A model generated the notes under the pieces. It had not been told where the DNA came from and did no database searches. It was given only the letters and a program-made list of their open reading frames with translations. From an uncultured Bacteroidaceae bacterium (GTDB lineage: Bacteria > Bacteroidota > Bacteroidia > Bacteroidales > Bacteroidaceae), in contig CAJOJA010000006.1 of NCBI GenBank assembly GCA_905234735.1, forward strand, positions 1 to 64,000: a stretch of DNA of 64,000 bases. Direction: 5' to 3'. A program made the translations under genes and the position numbers. This document shows, piece after piece, positions 61,790-64,000 of this stretch. Numbering within the stretch: the first letter of the stretch is position 1; each line of letters opens with the position of its first letter.

Positions 61790-63895
61790 ATGAAAAGGAT
61801 ATTGTTCTTGCTGTTGCTGCTCGTGGGCATGGCCCAATTTTCAATTTTCAATTGTCAATTTTCGATTGTCAGTACGGCCTGTGCCCAGTTCCAGGAGCCG
61901 GTGAAGTTTGCGGTGAGGCAGCAGAAGCTGTCGGAGACGGAGCTGGAGATTGTGTTCACGGGCAAGGTGGATGCCGGATGGCACGTCTACGGCGTGGACA
62001 TCCCCGACGGCGGGCCCACGAAGGCCGAGCTGACGCTGGAGAAGCAGAAGGGCGTGAAGGCGAAGGGTGCGCTGCGGGCTACGGGCCAGGTGCATCGCGC
62101 CATGGACGAGATGTTCGGCATGGAGCTCTCGTACATGGAGGGCACGGCCTCGTTTGGCCAGACGTTCACGCTGACGGGCGGCGACTATGAGGTGGCCGGC
62201 TATCTGACCTACGGCGCCTGCAACGACGAGAACTGTATACCGCCCACCAGCGTGGAATTCTCCTTTACGGGTAAAGGCCCCTCCGACTCCCCCAAGGAGG
62301 AGGACCGGGCCGGACAGCCCTCTCCCCAGCCCTCCCTGCAGGAGGAACTGGAGGAGGACACGGCCTCTGTGGCCCCTGACTCTGCCGTAGTTGCCGACTC
62401 TGCTGTGGCCGCTGTCGGTCCGGACGGGCTCTGGACGCCCGTCGTCGACGAACTGAGGGCTTTCGGCGAGGGCAGCGGCACGAGCAGCAGCGAGGCCGGT
62501 TGGCTGATGATTTTCCTCATGGGTCTGCTGGGCGGATTCGCCGCCCTGCTCACGCCCTGCGTGTGGCCCATCATACCGATGACGGTCAGCTTCTTCCTGA
62601 AGCGGAATAAGGACGACCGCTCGAAGGGCATTCGCGACGCTGCGACCTACGGACTGAGCATCGTCGTCATCTACATGGCCCTGGGGCTGCTGGTGACGCT
62701 GCTCTTTGGCGCCAGTGCCCTGAATGCACTGAGCACGAACGCCGTGTTCAACATCTTCTTCTGCCTGCTCTTGCTGGTCTTTGCGGCCTCGTTCCTGGGC
62801 GGGTTCGAAATCACGCTGCCCAGCCGGTGGAGCAATGCGGTGGACTCGAAGGCCACGAGCACCACGGGTCTGCTCTCCATCTTCCTCATGGCCTTCACGC
62901 TGTCGCTGGTCAGTTTCTCGTGCACGGGCCCCATCATCGGGTTCCTCCTGGTGGAGGTGGCCTCGACGGGCAACATCCTCGGCCCGGCGCTGGGTATGTT
63001 TGGCTTTGCGCTGGCCCTGGCCCTGCCCTTTACGCTGTTTGCCCTCTTCCCCTCGTGGCTGAAGGCGGCCCCGAAGAGCGGCAACTGGATGAACTGTATC
63101 AAGGTATCCCTGGGCTTCCTGGAGCTGGCCTTTTCGCTGAAGTTCCTCTCCGTGGCCGACCTGGCCTACGGCTGGCACATACTGGACCGCGAGGTGTTCC
63201 TCTCGCTGTGGATTGTCATCTTCGCCCTCTTGGGCGCCTACTTCATCGGCTGGATTCGTTTCCCCCACGATGAGGAAGAGTACGACGAGATGGGCGAAAT
63301 CGTGCAGCACCACCGCACCTCCGTCACCCGTTTCTTCCTGGCTCTCATCAGCTTTGCCTTTGCCATATACATGGTGCCCGGACTGTGGGGAGCCCCCTGT
63401 AAGGCCGTCAGCGCCTTTGCGCCGCCCATGAAGACGCAGGACTTCCTGCTCGGACAGAAGGAGACGCTCCACTTCGAGGACTACGAGGAGGGCATGGCCT
63501 ACGCCCGCGAGCACAAGATGCCCGTCTTCCTCGACTTCACGGGCTACGGCTGTGTCAACTGTCGCAAGATGGAGGCTGCCGTGTGGACGAATGCCGAGGT
63601 GCAGCAACTGATGGACGACAACTTCGTGCTCATCTCGCTCTTCGTCGACGAGAAGACGGCCCTGCCGGAGCCCATGATTGTCGAGGAAATGGGCGAAAGT
63701 GTCAAGTTGCGCACCATCGGCGACAAGTGGAGCTACCTCCAGCGCTCGAAGTTCGGAGCCAACGCCCAGCCCTTCTACGTCCTGGTGGACAACGAGGGGC
63801 ACCCCCTGGCCCCCTCGTACAGCTACGACGAGAGCGTACAGGCTTTCAAACAGTTCCTGGAAACGGGCGTTAGAAACTATGCCAAAAGAAAATAG
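61790..63895 (+). CDS. dsbD: Thiol:disulfide interchange protein DsbD
   Basis: 701 residues. Signal peptide, then an N-terminal DsbD-alpha-like beta domain (about 40-150; QEPVKFAVRQQKLSETELEI, GACNDENCIPP with a Cys pair). A charged linker follows, then about eight membrane helices (235-520; the DsbD CcdA-like core with LLTPCVWPIIPMTVSFF and SFSCTGPIIGFLL). The C-terminal thioredoxin domain has CVNC in DFTGYGCVNCRKMEAAVW. It carries electrons from cytoplasmic thioredoxin to the periplasm for disulfide reduction and cytochrome maturation. Two odd insertions: QFSIFNCQFSIV in the signal peptide comes from an AATTTTC repeat (61837-61870), and the linker GPSDSPKEEDRAGQPSPQPS comes from a C/G-rich repeat-like tract (about 62278-62345). 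Confidence 0.95.
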   Translation: MKRILFLLLLLVGMAQFSIFNCQFSIVSTACAQFQEPVKFAVRQQKLSETELEIVFTGKVDAGWHVYGVDIPDGGPTKAELTLEKQKGVKAKGALRATGQVHRAMDEMFGMELSYMEGTASFGQTFTLTGGDYEVAGYLTYGACNDENCIPPTSVEFSFTGKGPSDSPKEEDRAGQPSPQPSLQEELEEDTASVAPDSAVVADSAVAAVGPDGLWTPVVDELRAFGEGSGTSSSEAGWLMIFLMGLLGGFAALLTPCVWPIIPMTVSFFLKRNKDDRSKGIRDAATYGLSIVVIYMALGLLVTLLFGASALNALSTNAVFNIFFCLLLLVFAASFLGGFEITLPSRWSNAVDSKATSTTGLLSIFLMAFTLSLVSFSCTGPIIGFLLVEVASTGNILGPALGMFGFALALALPFTLFALFPSWLKAAPKSGNWMNCIKVSLGFLELAFSLKFLSVADLAYGWHILDREVFLSLWIVIFALLGAYFIGWIRFPHDEEEYDEMGEIVQHHRTSVTRFFLALISFAFAIYMVPGLWGAPCKAVSAFAPPMKTQDFLLGQKETLHFEDYEEGMAYAREHKMPVFLDFTGYGCVNCRKMEAAVWTNAEVQQLMDDNFVLISLFVDEKTALPEPMIVEEMGESVKLRTIGDKWSYLQRSKFGANAQPFYVLVDNEGHPLAPSYSYDESVQAFKQFLETGVRNYAKRK
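61837..61870. repeat. CAATTTTCAATTTTCAATTG repeat within the dsbD signal peptide
   Basis: Four CAATTTT/CAATTGT units in frame, lengthening the signal peptide by about 12 residues between MKRILFLLLLLVGMA and the CAQFQEP cleavage region. Confidence 0.7.
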
Positions 63896-63926
63896 GAAAT
63901 AATAAATAGTAAACGATAAATAAGTC

Positions 63927-64000
63927 ATGAAACTAAGATTTCTTTTCAGTGCAGCAGTGCTGGCGATAGCCACACTGCTCAGTGCGCAGGGGATGGAGCA
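63927..64000 (+). CDS. Start of a secreted protein, 3' partial
   Basis: The ATG at 63927 opens MKLRFLFSAAVLAIATLLSA followed by QGMEQ, a typical signal peptide with cleavage after SAQ. The frame leaves the window after 24 codons. It lies 31 nt after dsbD in the same direction, and the gap is filled with AAATAATAAATAGTAAACG-like short repeats. It may belong to the same operon and periplasmic redox system; product unknown. Confidence 0.7.
   Translation, partial: MKLRFLFSAAVLAIATLLSAQGME

Noticed and set aside
61841..63973. 710-codon opening antisense to dsbD
   Set aside because: Complement of a real gene; low-complexity Glu/Gln/Arg/His composition, no recognisable domain.

Overview
The window is Bacteroidetes chromosome, most likely from the Prevotellaceae (Prevotella-like). 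The evidence is the Bacteroidetes promoter signature (TTTG/TTG, about 20 nt, then TAnnTTTG) in front of most transcription units, the gene orders acpP-fabF-rnc and alaS next to a MerR gene, BACON and SUMF1 proteins, TonB-dependent uptake, a HAD-pdxB pair, and a type II-C CRISPR-Cas9 locus with 47-bp repeats. Nothing in the window identifies a species.

Layout. 1-2.8 kb: the end of a BACON/formylglycine-type protein, a hicAB toxin-antitoxin pair with a visible operator, and a small orphan gene followed by a possible toxin remnant. 2.8-9.8 kb: a secreted LPP20-like protein, a calycin-like lipoprotein with its TonB-dependent receptor, and a flotillin/NfeD-like membrane pair. 9.8-17.8 kb: a NUDIX hydrolase, then a tight run topA-aroK-speA-argB-LTA-synthase-like transferase. 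18-23 kb: a VanX-like dipeptidase, then sufC-sufD-sufS-rnhB without sufB. 23-29.7 kb: a candidate small RNA, queC, then a minus-strand set (sirtuin, large secreted zincin, TGS-uridine kinase, Fur-family regulator). 29.8-34.7 kb: secreted GH31 and GH95 glycosidases that could strip xyloglucan side chains. 34.7-39 kb: acpP-fabF-rnc, then HAD phosphatase-pdxB. 39-44.7 kb: a surface-glycan cluster in mixed orientation (DUF4254, GT9, DXD glycosyltransferase, Kdo/WaaP-like kinase, GT10 fucosyltransferase, CDP-glycerol-type transferase). 44.7-53.5 kb: alaS, MerR regulator, tRNA-Arg(CCU), korAB, upp, pckA. 53.6-61.4 kb: the CRISPR array, cas2-cas1-cas9, tracrRNA and a WYL regulator. 61.8-64 kb: dsbD and the start of another secreted protein.

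The CRISPR locus can be read almost completely. A leader promoter drives 18 repeats and 17 spacers on the plus strand. cas9-cas1-cas2 run on the minus strand toward the array with 4-base overlaps, and a hairpin separates the two units. The tracrRNA is divergent from cas9; its predicted start falls exactly at the anti-repeat. A WYL regulator converges on the tracrRNA terminator. The degenerate repeat is at the promoter end, which suggests that spacers are added at the cas2 end.

A second theme is a set of short-period tandem repeats (7-9 bp units such as AGTAAAA, TTGAAAGT, ATAAGTCCT) in many gene gaps. They also run into genes, where they encode parts of signal peptides, a membrane segment, linkers and C-termini.
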